From Candidatus Cybelea sp. (GTDB taxonomy: Bacteria > Vulcanimicrobiota > Vulcanimicrobiia > Vulcanimicrobiales > Vulcanimicrobiaceae), in the NCBI GenBank assembly GCA_036489315.1, contig DASXFZ010000029.1:1-64000 (forward strand): a stretch of 64,000 bases of DNA. The letters run 5' to 3'. A program made the translations under genes and the position numbers. The notes under the pieces were generated by a model. The model made no database searches and was not told where the DNA came from. It saw only the letters and a list, made by a program, of their open reading frames with translations. Positions 1 to 8,148 of this stretch are shown one piece after another. The first letter of the stretch is position 1. Each line of letters begins with the position of its first letter.

Positions 1-182
1 TGGCGCTGGCAGCGAGTGGAGGCATAATCGTGGAGATCATTGGAACGAACTTTACGCTTGCGCTGGGCTCCTGGCGTCTGCGCTTCGTGCTGGCGATCGA
101 GGATAGCGACGAAAAGCTGAAGGAGCGAGTCGCACCTCCCCATCGCTTGCGCGTCGTCCCCGAAGACGAATTCGTCCGCTGA
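1..182 (+). CDS. 3' end of an unidentified gene (partial)
   Basis: An open frame enters from the left edge (codons begin at base 3) and stops with TGA at 180-182, leaving 59 residues. The tail has a hydrophobic, Gly-rich start, then a charged segment (EDSDEKLKER) and ends VVPEDEFVR. I recognise no family. It converges on the solute-binding protein gene on the other strand, with 38 bases between the stops. It is called coding because the frame is open to the edge and uses GC-rich codons like its neighbours. It may be a chance frame. Confidence 0.45.
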   Translation, partial: ALAASGGIIVEIIGTNFTLALGSWRLRFVLAIEDSDEKLKERVAPPHRLRVVPEDEFVR

Positions 183-220
183 CGCTTGGCGTACGAGCGA
201 AAAGGTTGGAATGAACGGCG

Positions 221-1399
221 TTACAATACAAAGCCCGTCCGTACGGCGGGACGGGCGTACTTGAATCCGTCCTTGCCGACGGTGTAGAGATAGATGTTCG
301 GAATGAGCGGATCGCCGCTGATGTTGAAGGCGAACTGTCCGACGAGCGCCGTAAACGTACCGCCGTGCTGTAAAGACGTTAGAAGCGAGGTCTTCGTCGT
401 GGCACCTCCACGCTGCGAGGCGGCGATGATCAGCTGTCCGGCGGCGTAACCGAACGCGGAGAACGCCGTGATCTGCGTCACCTCACGCTGAAAATCTGCG
501 ACGAGCTGCACGGCGCTCGTAACGCGATCGAGCGGCGGCATCGGTGAGGCGACGTAGGCGCCGTCGAGCGTCGTTGCGTAGGTCGCGATCGTGTCGCTGT
601 TGTAGAAGCCGTCCGACGCGCCGAAGTCGCCGGTGTATCCGGCCAGCCGAAGCGCGAGCGCGATCGGCCCCATTTCGGCGGTCTTGCCGCTGAGGAAAAC
701 GTAGCCCGGGGCGCGGTCGAAGATCGTTCGCGCGGCTTGCGCGGGATCGGTCTTGTCCAGCGGAAAAAGCAGCAGTTCCGAGGAGTGATGCCCGTTTCGG
801 GCCTCGGCGACGAAGCCGCGCGCGACGTCGTAGCCGTAGTCGCCGTCGAAGGCGACCGCAACGGTCGAAACGCCCCGCTTTCCGTCGAGGGCCGATCCGG
901 CGAAAAGGCGGCCGGCCGTGCTGTCTTTTGCCGGCAGCCGGTAGACGTTGTGGTACCCGCGCCCGGTAACGGCGTCGGCCGTGACGGTCGGGACGATCAG
1001 CGCAAAGCCCATATTGGCGTATCGGGAGAGCGCCGCCAGCGTCATCGCGGCCGTTAAATTCCCAACCACGCCGACGACGGTCGAGTCGGCCGCCGCGACG
1101 TTGGCATTCGAGGCGGCGAGTCCGCCGTCGTTTCGATCGTCCAACGGTTTCAAACCCCACACGTTGCCGATCGGGGCATGGAAACGATTCTGCTCGTCGA
1201 CGGCGGCTTGCACGCCTTTGACGACTTCGTTGCCGTATTTCGCCAAGGCACCCGAGAGCGTCACGTTGACGGCGATCGTCAGCTGGGGAAGAAAATTGTT
1301 GAGCTGATTGATCGGTTGAGCCGGAACGATCTGCGCGGGCGCGCGCGCAGTCGTCGCGGCCGTCGCGGTCGCCGCGGCAAGAAAAGCGCGCCGCTTCAT
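221..1399 (-). CDS. ABC transporter substrate-binding protein, branched-chain amino acid (LivK) type
   Basis: The 392-residue protein starts with a twin-arginine-like signal (MKRRAFLAAA) and a cleavable Ala-rich segment, so it should be exported. The body has the pattern of type 1 periplasmic binding proteins: LSGALAKYGNEVVKG near the start, VVGVVGNLTAAMTLAA before residue 120 and a two-lobed alpha/beta layout. Relatives bind amino acids, amides or urea. Its ATG overlaps the UbiA-type stop by 4 nt (ATGA), so it is the last gene of this minus-strand series. No permease or ATPase gene lies nearby, so it is either an orphan receptor or works with a transporter encoded elsewhere. The substrate cannot be read from sequence. 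Confidence 0.85.
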   Translation of the reverse strand: MKRRAFLAAATATAATTARAPAQIVPAQPINQLNNFLPQLTIAVNVTLSGALAKYGNEVVKGVQAAVDEQNRFHAPIGNVWGLKPLDDRNDGGLAASNANVAAADSTVVGVVGNLTAAMTLAALSRYANMGFALIVPTVTADAVTGRGYHNVYRLPAKDSTAGRLFAGSALDGKRGVSTVAVAFDGDYGYDVARGFVAEARNGHHSSELLLFPLDKTDPAQAARTIFDRAPGYVFLSGKTAEMGPIALALRLAGYTGDFGASDGFYNSDTIATYATTLDGAYVASPMPPLDRVTSAVQLVADFQREVTQITAFSAFGYAAGQLIIAASQRGGATTKTSLLTSLQHGGTFTALVGQFAFNISGDPLIPNIYLYTVGKDGFKYARPAVRTGFVL

Positions 1400-2250
1400 C
1401 GATACGCGCCCAATGTCGTCGCCAAAAAGAAGACCGAAAAGATCATGTTCGAGAGAAAGACGCGCTCGTTGATGACGAACAAATTGGCGCCGCTGCGAAA
1501 TAGGTGCTCTTCATAGAGAACCAAGACCGCGACGGCGACGACGCCGAGATAGTAAGGGCGCCCGGCGCCGTCCAGGATGCCGGCCCACGCCAGCAGGCCG
1601 AGCATTCCCAGATGCAGAGCAATGGGTACGAGCCGGCCGCTGCGCTCGCCGAAGCGAGCCGGCAGCGAGCGAATCCCCTGCGCGCGATCGACTCCGAAGT
1701 CCATCAGCGCGTAGATGATGTCGAAGCCCGCGACCCAGATCGTCACGGCGGCAAAGAGCGCAACCGCCGACGGCGTAATCCTCCCGGCAATGCCGACGTA
1801 GGCGCCAAGGGGAGCGAGACCGTCGACGGCTCCCAGCACGAAATGAGTCAGCCACGTGAAGCGCTTGCAGAGCGGATAGATCAGCAAGAGCACGACAGCG
1901 ATCGGCAGCAGCTTGAGGCACAGTGGGTTTAGCATCCACGCTGCCCATAAAAGAATGCTGAGGCCGATGGCCATCGCCCACAGCATGCTCGAAGGCGGCA
2001 GCGACCCGCTAGCGAGCGCTCGCCTTTGCGTCCGGGGGTTTTGTGCGTCGATCTCGCGGTCTAAGAACCGATTGGCCGCCATCGCCGCGGTGCGCGCCCC
2101 GAGTACCGCCAGCGTGATCCACGCCAGCTTTGCCGGCGCGGGAAGTCCGTGCGCCGCGAGAATCGCGCCGACGTAGGCGAAGGGCAAAGCAAAGAGCGTG
2201 TGCTCGATGCGGATCTCGCGCAAGAAAAGACGAATCCCGTTCAAACGCAC
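1396..2250 (-). CDS. UbiA-family prenyltransferase (quinone biosynthesis)
   Basis: A polytopic membrane protein with about eight hydrophobic helices. The first Asp-rich prenyl-diphosphate motif is seen as NRFLDREID, and a later loop reads DFGVDRAQGIRSLPARFG, typical of UbiA/MqnP enzymes. The family attaches a polyprenyl chain to an aromatic acid. Beside a UbiD-type decarboxylase it probably acts in menaquinone synthesis, possibly the futalosine route (MqnP with MqnL). The frame can be extended to 2313, but that would overlap the upstream UbiD gene by 61 nt. I prefer GTG at 2250, just after the UbiD stop; TTG at 2244, preceded by TAAGG, is also possible. The mature sequence then begins near RLFLREIRIEHTLFALPFAY, as in relatives. 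Confidence 0.88.
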   Translation of the reverse strand: MRLNGIRLFLREIRIEHTLFALPFAYVGAILAAHGLPAPAKLAWITLAVLGARTAAMAANRFLDREIDAQNPRTQRRALASGSLPPSSMLWAMAIGLSILLWAAWMLNPLCLKLLPIAVVLLLIYPLCKRFTWLTHFVLGAVDGLAPLGAYVGIAGRITPSAVALFAAVTIWVAGFDIIYALMDFGVDRAQGIRSLPARFGERSGRLVPIALHLGMLGLLAWAGILDGAGRPYYLGVVAVAVLVLYEEHLFRSGANLFVINERVFLSNMIFSVFFLATTLGAYR

Positions 2251-2252
2251 CC

Positions 2253-3779
2253 TTACGGTTCGTTTCGCGACTGCATCAGCCGTTCGTAGGCGTGCATGCC
2301 TTGCCCGGACCACGGATCGGGACGCAGCGCCTTCGCGATACGGTCGAGCCCGTAGGCGCTCCAGCGCTCGCTAACGAGGCGGCGAGTCGCGGCGTCCATC
2401 AGCATCTCCGGCGGCCATTCCCGCGTGTATCCTTCGGACGCGTCTTTACGGGTCGCGTCGATGCCGATCTTCGTGCCGTACGCGATGCTGTAGGAACCAT
2501 GGTCGAGGTCGTCGACCGGCCCCGGCATCGTCACCACGTCGCGCTCGGGCGCGAGGTTGTTGAGCACGGACCACGCGACCTCGCGCGTTTGCGAGACGTC
2601 GACGTCGGCGTCGACCACGATCAAGACGCGCGTGAGCATCATCATGTGCCCCAATCCCCAGAGCGCGTTCATCACCTTCTTCGCCTGACCCGGATAGGTT
2701 TTGCGAATCGAGACCAGGGCGAGATTGTGGAAGCCGCCTTCGACCGGGAGGTTCATGTCGACCACCTCGGGCAGCATCGCCTGCAGCAACGGCAGGAAGA
2801 TGCGCTCCGTGGCCTTGCCCAGCCACGCGTCTTCCATCGGCGGTTTGCCGACGACGGTAGCGGCGTAGATCGGTTTGCGGCGGTGCGTAATGCACGTAAC
2901 GTGAAACGTTGGATAACGGTCGGCCAAGCTATAGACGCCGGTGTGATCGCCGAATGGGCCTTCGAGCCGAAGGTCTTCGTTGTCAACGTAACCTTCGAGG
3001 ACGAACTCAGCGTCGGCCGGCACGAGGAGGTCGACCTGCTTGGCCGGCGTTAGCTCGACGGGCTTTCCGCGTAAGAGGCCGGCGAACGCAAACTCGTCGA
3101 GCAGCGGCGGAAGCGGGGCGGTCGCCGCGTAGGTGAGCACCGGGTCCGTGCCGATGGCGACGGCGACCGGTACTCGCGTGCCCCAGGCATCGGCGTGTGC
3201 GCGTCCGTGTTTGTGCCGCTGCCAGTGCATGCCGGTCTCCGTCGCGCCGTACACTTGCATGCGATACATTCCGACGTTGGTGCGCCCGCTGTGCGGGTCT
3301 TTCGTGATGACGAGCGGCAACGTGATGAACGGCCCGGCGTCCCGCGGCCAGGTCGTCAAGACCGGCAGCTTCGTCAAATCGGGCTTCTCCATGACGACAT
3401 CCTGCGCGCTCCCTGCGTTGACGGTCTTCGGGATCGCGTTTGCGAGCGGCGCGAAGGCCAGTGCACCGCCGATCTTCTCGACGATCGATCCGCTGGGCGG
3501 GCGCATCGCCGTCAGCGCGGCAACGCGCGCCGCGACTTCGTCGAGGCTCGCGGCCCCCAGCGCCATGGCCATCCGGTGCGCGGTTCCGAACTGATTGGTC
3601 AAAACGGGGAAGCTGGATCCTTTGACATCGGTAAAGAGCAGCGCCGGGCCGCCCGCCTTCACCACGCGGTTGGCGATCTCGCTGATCTCGAGCCGGGGAT
3701 CGACCCTTTCCGAAACGACGTGCAGTTCGCCGGCCTTGCGCAACGCTTCGACGAACGCCTCGAGCGAACGGAATGCCAT
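2253..3779 (-). CDS. ubiD: UbiD-family decarboxylase
   Basis: 508 residues, the usual length for UbiD enzymes, which use prenylated FMN to decarboxylate aromatic or unsaturated acids. Family landmarks are LLFTDVKGSSFPVLTNQFGT near the N-terminus, GMYRMQVYGATETGMHW with HKHGRAHADAWG near residue 180, LEGPFGDHTGVYSLADRYP, and the C-terminal block KIGIDATRK. The glutamate in EGPFGDHTG belongs to the catalytic region. It lies directly upstream of the UbiA-type gene, so prenylation and decarboxylation of the same quinone precursor are likely; in futalosine-pathway bacteria this pair would be MqnL/MqnP. It follows the histidine kinase stop by 26 nt. No UbiX flavin prenyltransferase is in the window. 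Confidence 0.92.
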   Translation of the reverse strand: MAFRSLEAFVEALRKAGELHVVSERVDPRLEISEIANRVVKAGGPALLFTDVKGSSFPVLTNQFGTAHRMAMALGAASLDEVAARVAALTAMRPPSGSIVEKIGGALAFAPLANAIPKTVNAGSAQDVVMEKPDLTKLPVLTTWPRDAGPFITLPLVITKDPHSGRTNVGMYRMQVYGATETGMHWQRHKHGRAHADAWGTRVPVAVAIGTDPVLTYAATAPLPPLLDEFAFAGLLRGKPVELTPAKQVDLLVPADAEFVLEGYVDNEDLRLEGPFGDHTGVYSLADRYPTFHVTCITHRRKPIYAATVVGKPPMEDAWLGKATERIFLPLLQAMLPEVVDMNLPVEGGFHNLALVSIRKTYPGQAKKVMNALWGLGHMMMLTRVLIVVDADVDVSQTREVAWSVLNNLAPERDVVTMPGPVDDLDHGSYSIAYGTKIGIDATRKDASEGYTREWPPEMLMDAATRRLVSERWSAYGLDRIAKALRPDPWSGQGMHAYERLMQSRNEP

Positions 3780-3805
3780 GGCGCCGTCCTTATGCGCGGG
3801 GCGGC

Positions 3806-4741
3806 TTAACCCTCGCGCGCCGGAAAGGCCGCGACGAAACGCGCACCGCCGCGGGACGAGTCGTCGACGACGACTCCGCCTCCGTGCGCCGACGCGATCC
3901 AGCGGACGATGGCCAGGCCGAGGCCCGCACCGGAACCGTCGTTTGAAAGCCGGTAGAAACGCTCGAAGACGCGTTCCCGATCGTCGCGCGGGACACCGAC
4001 GCCGTCGTCTTCGACGACGATCTCACAGACGCGGCCGTTGCATCGCGAACGAATGCCCACGGTCCGGCGAGCGTGGCGGATCGCATTTTCAAGCAGGTTG
4101 CGCACCAGTTCGCGCAAGCGGCGTTCGTCGCCGTCGACGATGGCGCTGCCTGCGCTTACGTCGAGCGTGACGCCGCGTGCGTCGGCAAGCGGCTGCGTTT
4201 CGCGCGACGTGAGGTTGACGATCGCGGCAAGATCGAGCGGTTCGCAGTGCAGCACGCGCTGTGCCGGATCTCGCGCCAGCGTCAGCAGGTCGGTGACGAC
4301 GTCGGCGGCCTCGAGCGCGGTTCGTGCGATCGTCTCGAACGCCGTGCGGCTCTCTTGCGTAGCGTTCGCGCGCGCGGCTTGCGCGACCGCGGCGATCGCC
4401 GTGAGCGGCGAGCGCAGCTCGTGCGCGGCGTCACCCGTAAAGCGGCGTTCGCGCTCGCGTGCCGCTTCGAGCGGCGCGATCGCCGTGCGCGCCAATAGGT
4501 ACGAAGCGACCGCTACGACGACTACCAGCGGCAAGTCGAATTCGGCGATCGTTGCCACGACGCGATGCATTGCCGCCGCGAACCCGGCGCTCGCCTCCGG
4601 CGTATTGAGTGCCGGGCCGAGCATCGAGCTGTATTCACGGGCAATGAAAGCGTAGGCGCCGATGCTCAGAGCTGCAAGGACGCAAATGAAAACGCAGAGG
4701 TAGAGTGCTGCCGTGCGAACGACTAACGAGGCGCGAATCAA
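3806..4741 (-). CDS. Sensor histidine kinase of a two-component pair
   Basis: 311 residues. Two membrane helices (about 10-35 and 70-87) flank a short extracytoplasmic segment of roughly 35 residues, probably too small for a large ligand domain. Next come the dimerisation H-box GDAAHELRSPLTAI with phospho-accepting His107, the N-box around RNLLENAIRHA and the G-boxes DDGVGVP and GAGLGLAIV. It phosphorylates the OmpR-type regulator encoded 61 nt upstream. The start is TTG (4741); no ATG fits. The 61-nt spacer holds an inverted repeat (GGGAGCC/GGCTCCC, 4769-4775 and 4784-4790) that could lower kinase expression relative to the regulator. The neighbouring copper and haem protein genes suggest it senses metal or redox stress; this is inference. 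Confidence 0.9.
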   Translation of the reverse strand: MIRASLVVRTAALYLCVFICVLAALSIGAYAFIAREYSSMLGPALNTPEASAGFAAAMHRVVATIAEFDLPLVVVVAVASYLLARTAIAPLEAARERERRFTGDAAHELRSPLTAIAAVAQAARANATQESRTAFETIARTALEAADVVTDLLTLARDPAQRVLHCEPLDLAAIVNLTSRETQPLADARGVTLDVSAGSAIVDGDERRLRELVRNLLENAIRHARRTVGIRSRCNGRVCEIVVEDDGVGVPRDDRERVFERFYRLSNDGSGAGLGLAIVRWIASAHGGGVVVDDSSRGGARFVAAFPAREG

Positions 4742-4802
4742 CCTTTCGTCTTTCGAAGGGATTGGCGAGGGAGCCTCCGGGACGGCTCCCGGAGCCGGCG
4801 AG

Positions 4803-5471
4803 CTACGCCTTCACGCGATATCCGATGCCCCAGACCGTCTCGATGATGCCTCTTGCGCCGAGCTTCCCGAGCTTTCGGCGCAGCTGGCTGATATAGACGT
4901 CGACGATGTTGCTCGATCCGTCAAAATCGTAATCCCAGATGCGTTCGACGATCTGCGCGCGAGAGAGGGCGATGCCGGCGTTGCGTGCGAGGAACTCGAG
5001 GAGGCGAAACTCCGTCGCCCCCAACGCGACGGGCTTGCCTTCGTACGTGACGTTACGCGCAGCGAGATCGACACGCAGCGCGCCTACGTCGAGGACGCCG
5101 AACAGGGGCCGTTCGCCGCGACGCAGCATCGCGCTTACGCGCGCGATCAGCTCCTCCTCGACAAACGGCTTCACGAGATAGTCGTCGGCGCCGCAGTTGA
5201 GACCGGCGACCCGGTCTTCGACCGCATCGCGCGCGGTCAGCATGAGGATCGGCGTCTGGACGCCGGCAGCCCGTGCGTTGCGCGCGAGAGTAAAGCCGTC
5301 GAGCCCTGGGAGGCCCACGTCGACGACCGCGACGTCGTACGTGCGGCTGACCAGATGGTCGAGCCCGGTCTCGCCGTCCGAGACGACGTTGGCCGCGTAC
5401 TTTCGCGTCTCGAGCATTTTGCGGATCGAGTCGGCGACCGCGGCGTTATCTTCTACTACGAGTATTCGCAT
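4803..5471 (-). CDS. OmpR/PhoB-family response regulator
   Basis: 222 residues in the standard two-domain form. The receiver has acidic residues ED at 7-8, phospho-acceptor Asp51 in VVDVGLPGLDG, Thr79 and Lys101 in KPF. A winged-helix output domain follows, with EFRLLEFLARNAG and DVYISQLRRKLG, ending in the usual GIGYRV. It should bind DNA direct repeats when phosphorylated by the kinase downstream. It begins 7 nt after the haem-barrel gene stop, so it is probably co-transcribed with the copper/haem genes and may regulate that operon. Confidence 0.93.
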   Translation of the reverse strand: MRILVVEDNAAVADSIRKMLETRKYAANVVSDGETGLDHLVSRTYDVAVVDVGLPGLDGFTLARNARAAGVQTPILMLTARDAVEDRVAGLNCGADDYLVKPFVEEELIARVSAMLRRGERPLFGVLDVGALRVDLAARNVTYEGKPVALGATEFRLLEFLARNAGIALSRAQIVERIWDYDFDGSSNIVDVYISQLRRKLGKLGARGIIETVWGIGYRVKA

Positions 5472-5478
5472 TGTTGTC

Positions 5479-6609
5479 CTAGTTTTTCAGCGGTCCGGGG
5501 AAGGCGATCGTGAAGGCGCCGCTGAGGAACGGATGTTGCCCCGGCGGTTGAACCTCTTGCAGCAAGACCCGGCACGGAGCGATCTGGACCGCAGCGTAAT
5601 AAACGAAGTCACGGTTGATGAACGGGTTCGCATATGCGTCGTAACGCAGGCCGAAGTAGGCGTGCGGAATCGGATAGTATTTCAGGCGCACATATCCACC
5701 CGTTGAATGCTGGTTGGTCAGAAGCCCGTCGGCGTCGTGGTCGTCGCCGTACCACTGTTCGGCTTGGAGATCGAGATCTCCGTAGCTGGCGTGGGCCATC
5801 AGTCCGTACCGTTCGTACAGGTCGGCAAAGGGCAGGCGGCCTGACGGCAAGACGCCGAGCGTGCCGCCCAGCGCGGTCCCGCCGATTTCGAAGAGGCTCT
5901 TGTTGCTTTGGGCGAGCGTCTGGCGCAGCCAGAGGCTAAACTCCGGGCTGCTGTTCCAGGTCGTCTCGCCGGTTGGGACCGGTTTTCCCCCGTAGGGTGC
6001 TCCCTGGAAAGAAGCGAACGCGACGACGCCGTCGACGCGGAGGTTGCCGACCGTCTTCTCCGCCATCAGGCCCCAGCGCGGCGACGAAAGCGGAAGGTTG
6101 TTCAAGCCGACGTGCGCGCCGTAGTAGCCGTACTGCTCGAGATCGTCGAGGCGCTGCCCCGGCGACTGCGTGAGCGGAAGCTCGAAGAGTCCCCCGCGAA
6201 CGAGCGTCTTCGTGTGCTCGTCATAGCCGGCGGCAAAGAGGAGGTAGGTGCCGCTCGGTCCTCCGGCTGCGCCCAGACTGTAGTGCAGAAACGTGGTGAT
6301 CGGTCCGAAGTTTGCACTGCCGAGGACGATGCCGCCCCCCTGCCACTGGCGGGAACCCGACGCCGGATGCTGGTCGTACTCCATCTGATAACGAATCGCG
6401 AAGACGGTCGTGCCGTGCTCGGGCAGCGGCAGACGATATCCATGATTGCGAAAGTAGTTTCCGAACGCGTTGAGTTCGGGAAGGACGCTGTGGCACTGAC
6501 CGCATTTCAGATGATAGCGTTGCGCAAAGATCGGAATCGCGCTCGCCGGCGCGCAGGCCATTCCTACGAGGAGTACCGCGAGCGCTGCGACAGCGGTGCT
6601 ATTGCGCAA
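5479..6609 (-). CDS. Monohaem c-type cytochrome fused to a predicted outer-membrane beta-barrel (Cyc2-like)
   Basis: With TTG at 6609 the protein is 376 residues: a signal peptide (about residues 1-24, ending CAPASA) and then IPIFAQRYHLKCGQCHS, with one haem-c site Cys36-x2-Cys39-His40. PELNAFGNYFRNHGY follows directly. The remaining ~310 residues have no long hydrophobic helix but alternate aromatic/aliphatic and polar residues with Gly/Asn/Asp turns, as in beta-barrels. This matches the plan of fused cytochrome-porins such as Cyc2, which carry electrons across the outer membrane; Cyc2 proteins are usually somewhat longer. The start overlaps the upstream cupredoxin stop by 11 nt; ATG at 6561 would destroy the signal peptide. 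Another small-cytochrome family with a beta-rich domain remains possible. Confidence 0.7.
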   Translation of the reverse strand: MRNSTAVAALAVLLVGMACAPASAIPIFAQRYHLKCGQCHSVLPELNAFGNYFRNHGYRLPLPEHGTTVFAIRYQMEYDQHPASGSRQWQGGGIVLGSANFGPITTFLHYSLGAAGGPSGTYLLFAAGYDEHTKTLVRGGLFELPLTQSPGQRLDDLEQYGYYGAHVGLNNLPLSSPRWGLMAEKTVGNLRVDGVVAFASFQGAPYGGKPVPTGETTWNSSPEFSLWLRQTLAQSNKSLFEIGGTALGGTLGVLPSGRLPFADLYERYGLMAHASYGDLDLQAEQWYGDDHDADGLLTNQHSTGGYVRLKYYPIPHAYFGLRYDAYANPFINRDFVYYAAVQIAPCRVLLQEVQPPGQHPFLSGAFTIAFPGPLKN

Positions 6610-7054
6610 TGATCGCCGCTCGCATCGGTGCGCCGTAGTGGAAGAAACAGCCGAAGAGATAGGTACCGGCGCGATCGACCGCGATGGTCTGCGAGGACGA
6701 TCCGGCCTGGAGCGCTCCGCTGCTGAAGCCGCCCGAGAGGCTCGTTCCGTGTTGCTGCGTTGCCGAGATGCCGAAGGGCGATCCATCGGGGAACTGCGTT
6801 GCATTCGGAATCTCCGTTGCGGTGTGCGCGAAGCTGTCGGTATTCGTGAAGTGGATCTCGGAGCCGACCGCGACGTTCGTAATGGCGGGAGTATAGCCGC
6901 CGCTTTCGCCATACGCCGTTTTCACCGGCTGGCTGAGCGTAAGATTGACGTCGATCGTGGCGCCGCCGCTGCCGCCGCTGGCGACCGGCGTTCCGCCGGC
7001 CGTGCACGCGGCAAGCAGCAGCGCGAGCATCGAGAGGAGGATCCGGCGGCTCAT
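6599..7054 (-). CDS. Cupredoxin (plastocyanin-like) lipoprotein
   Basis: 151 residues. It has a lipoprotein signal with lipobox LAAC (Cys17), then a beta-rich domain with a complete type 1 copper site: His77 (FAHTATE), Cys136, His139 and Met144 in GCFFHYGAPM. Such proteins shuttle single electrons outside the cytoplasmic membrane. It is the third and shortest of three tandem cupredoxin genes that share the ending GTYLfGCxFHY. Its ATG overlaps the stop of the cupredoxin-SCO gene (ATGA), and its own stop is overlapped by the haem-barrel start, implying translational coupling and related stoichiometry. The likely partner is the encoded haem protein. Confidence 0.88.
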   Translation of the reverse strand: MSRRILLSMLALLLAACTAGGTPVASGGSGGATIDVNLTLSQPVKTAYGESGGYTPAITNVAVGSEIHFTNTDSFAHTATEIPNATQFPDGSPFGISATQQHGTSLSGGFSSGALQAGSSSQTIAVDRAGTYLFGCFFHYGAPMRAAIIAQ

Positions 7055-8148
7055 CGCTGTGTGATCCAGCGCCGGCCGGCAAAGGCTGCGACGAGATCGT
7101 CGTCGAGAGCTGTTGAGGCCAGCATCGTCTGCGCGAGCTCGCCCGAAGAGTTGAATGCGTAAACAAAAGTAGAATGACGATCGTGGATGCCGTGCTCTCC
7201 CTCTTCGGAGATCACGTTGAAGGCGCGCATTATTTTGTGGACGTTCGATTTCGATCCGCCCGCGACGATCCAATAGCGAGGGTCGGCGTTGAAGCGATGC
7301 GCGAGCACTTGCATGTCGTGCGGTGAATCGTGTTCGGGGTCGAGGGTAATGGTAAGCAATTTCCCCTCCAGATGACGGTGCTGCATTTGTTCGGCCGCCT
7401 GCTGGAACTGAGCGTTGACGAGTGGGCACGCGTCGGTGCAGTGAGCGGCGATGAAGGTCACCGCGAGCGGTTTGCCGCGCAACGACGAGAGCGTGAAGGG
7501 ACGGCCCCGCTGGTCGATGAGCTGCGGCTCGCCGGGGGCACTTGTCGCTTTCGGGGCTGGTTTGGGAGCACGAGGTTCGTAACCGCCGCTGCCGGGCGAG
7601 GCGCTCGGACCGGGCGTCGCGCCGGCGACGACCTCGATGACGTCCCGCATCTCGAACTCGATATAGTGGAACGCGCAGCCGATGAGGTACGTACCCGGGT
7701 TCGTCAGTTTGACCTTGACGCTCTTTCCCGGATTGATCGTACCGCTGGCGTAGTTGGAGCCTAACACGCCGTTGCCGCTGGGAGAGAAGGAGAGGCTCGG
7801 ATCTTTCGGCCACTTCGCCGGCGGCGAACTCGCGACGGCAATGACGTTGAGCGTGTGCGGCGTGGTCGACGAAAGGTTCGTCACCGCGACCGTAGCTCCG
7901 GGAGGATAGGCCAACACCTGTGAGGTCTTGTTTTGAGTGTAACCGCTGACGGTTCCCCAAACCGGATCGTCTTCGACGCCGATGGTTCCGGTTGGAATGC
8001 CGACACCGATGCCCTTCGAGGGCGGCGGGGAGGGCGTAGGCCCTCCACCACCGCTATTGATGCTGCCGAGACCGCCGCCGTTCGTGCAGGCAGCGATCGC
8101 GCCGGCGGTTACGAGCGCGAAGGCCGCAGCAAGTGTTGGAGACTTCAC
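7051..8148 (-). CDS. Cupredoxin-SCO1 fusion lipoprotein
   Basis: 365 residues. After a lipobox signal (Cys21) and a Gly/Pro linker comes a cupredoxin domain (about 50-175) with type 1 copper ligands His98, Cys158, His161 and Met167. A Pro/Ala/Ser linker (175-205) leads to a SCO1/SenC thioredoxin-fold domain (about 208-360) with the copper motif CTDACP (Cys237, Cys241), the DPEHDSP strand and a likely third ligand His325 (DRHSTFVYAF). SCO proteins deliver copper to the CuA centre of cytochrome oxidase or act as thiol reductants. The fusion suggests electron or copper transfer between the two sites. It overlaps both neighbouring cupredoxin genes by 4 nt. No oxidase subunit gene is in the window. 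Confidence 0.9.
   Translation of the reverse strand: MKSPTLAAAFALVTAGAIAACTNGGGLGSINSGGGGPTPSPPPSKGIGVGIPTGTIGVEDDPVWGTVSGYTQNKTSQVLAYPPGATVAVTNLSSTTPHTLNVIAVASSPPAKWPKDPSLSFSPSGNGVLGSNYASGTINPGKSVKVKLTNPGTYLIGCAFHYIEFEMRDVIEVVAGATPGPSASPGSGGYEPRAPKPAPKATSAPGEPQLIDQRGRPFTLSSLRGKPLAVTFIAAHCTDACPLVNAQFQQAAEQMQHRHLEGKLLTITLDPEHDSPHDMQVLAHRFNADPRYWIVAGGSKSNVHKIMRAFNVISEEGEHGIHDRHSTFVYAFNSSGELAQTMLASTALDDDLVAAFAGRRWITQR

Noticed and set aside
1178-3809. Plus-strand frames opposite ubiA/ubiD
   Set aside because: Arg-rich, repetitive shadows of the real genes on the minus strand.
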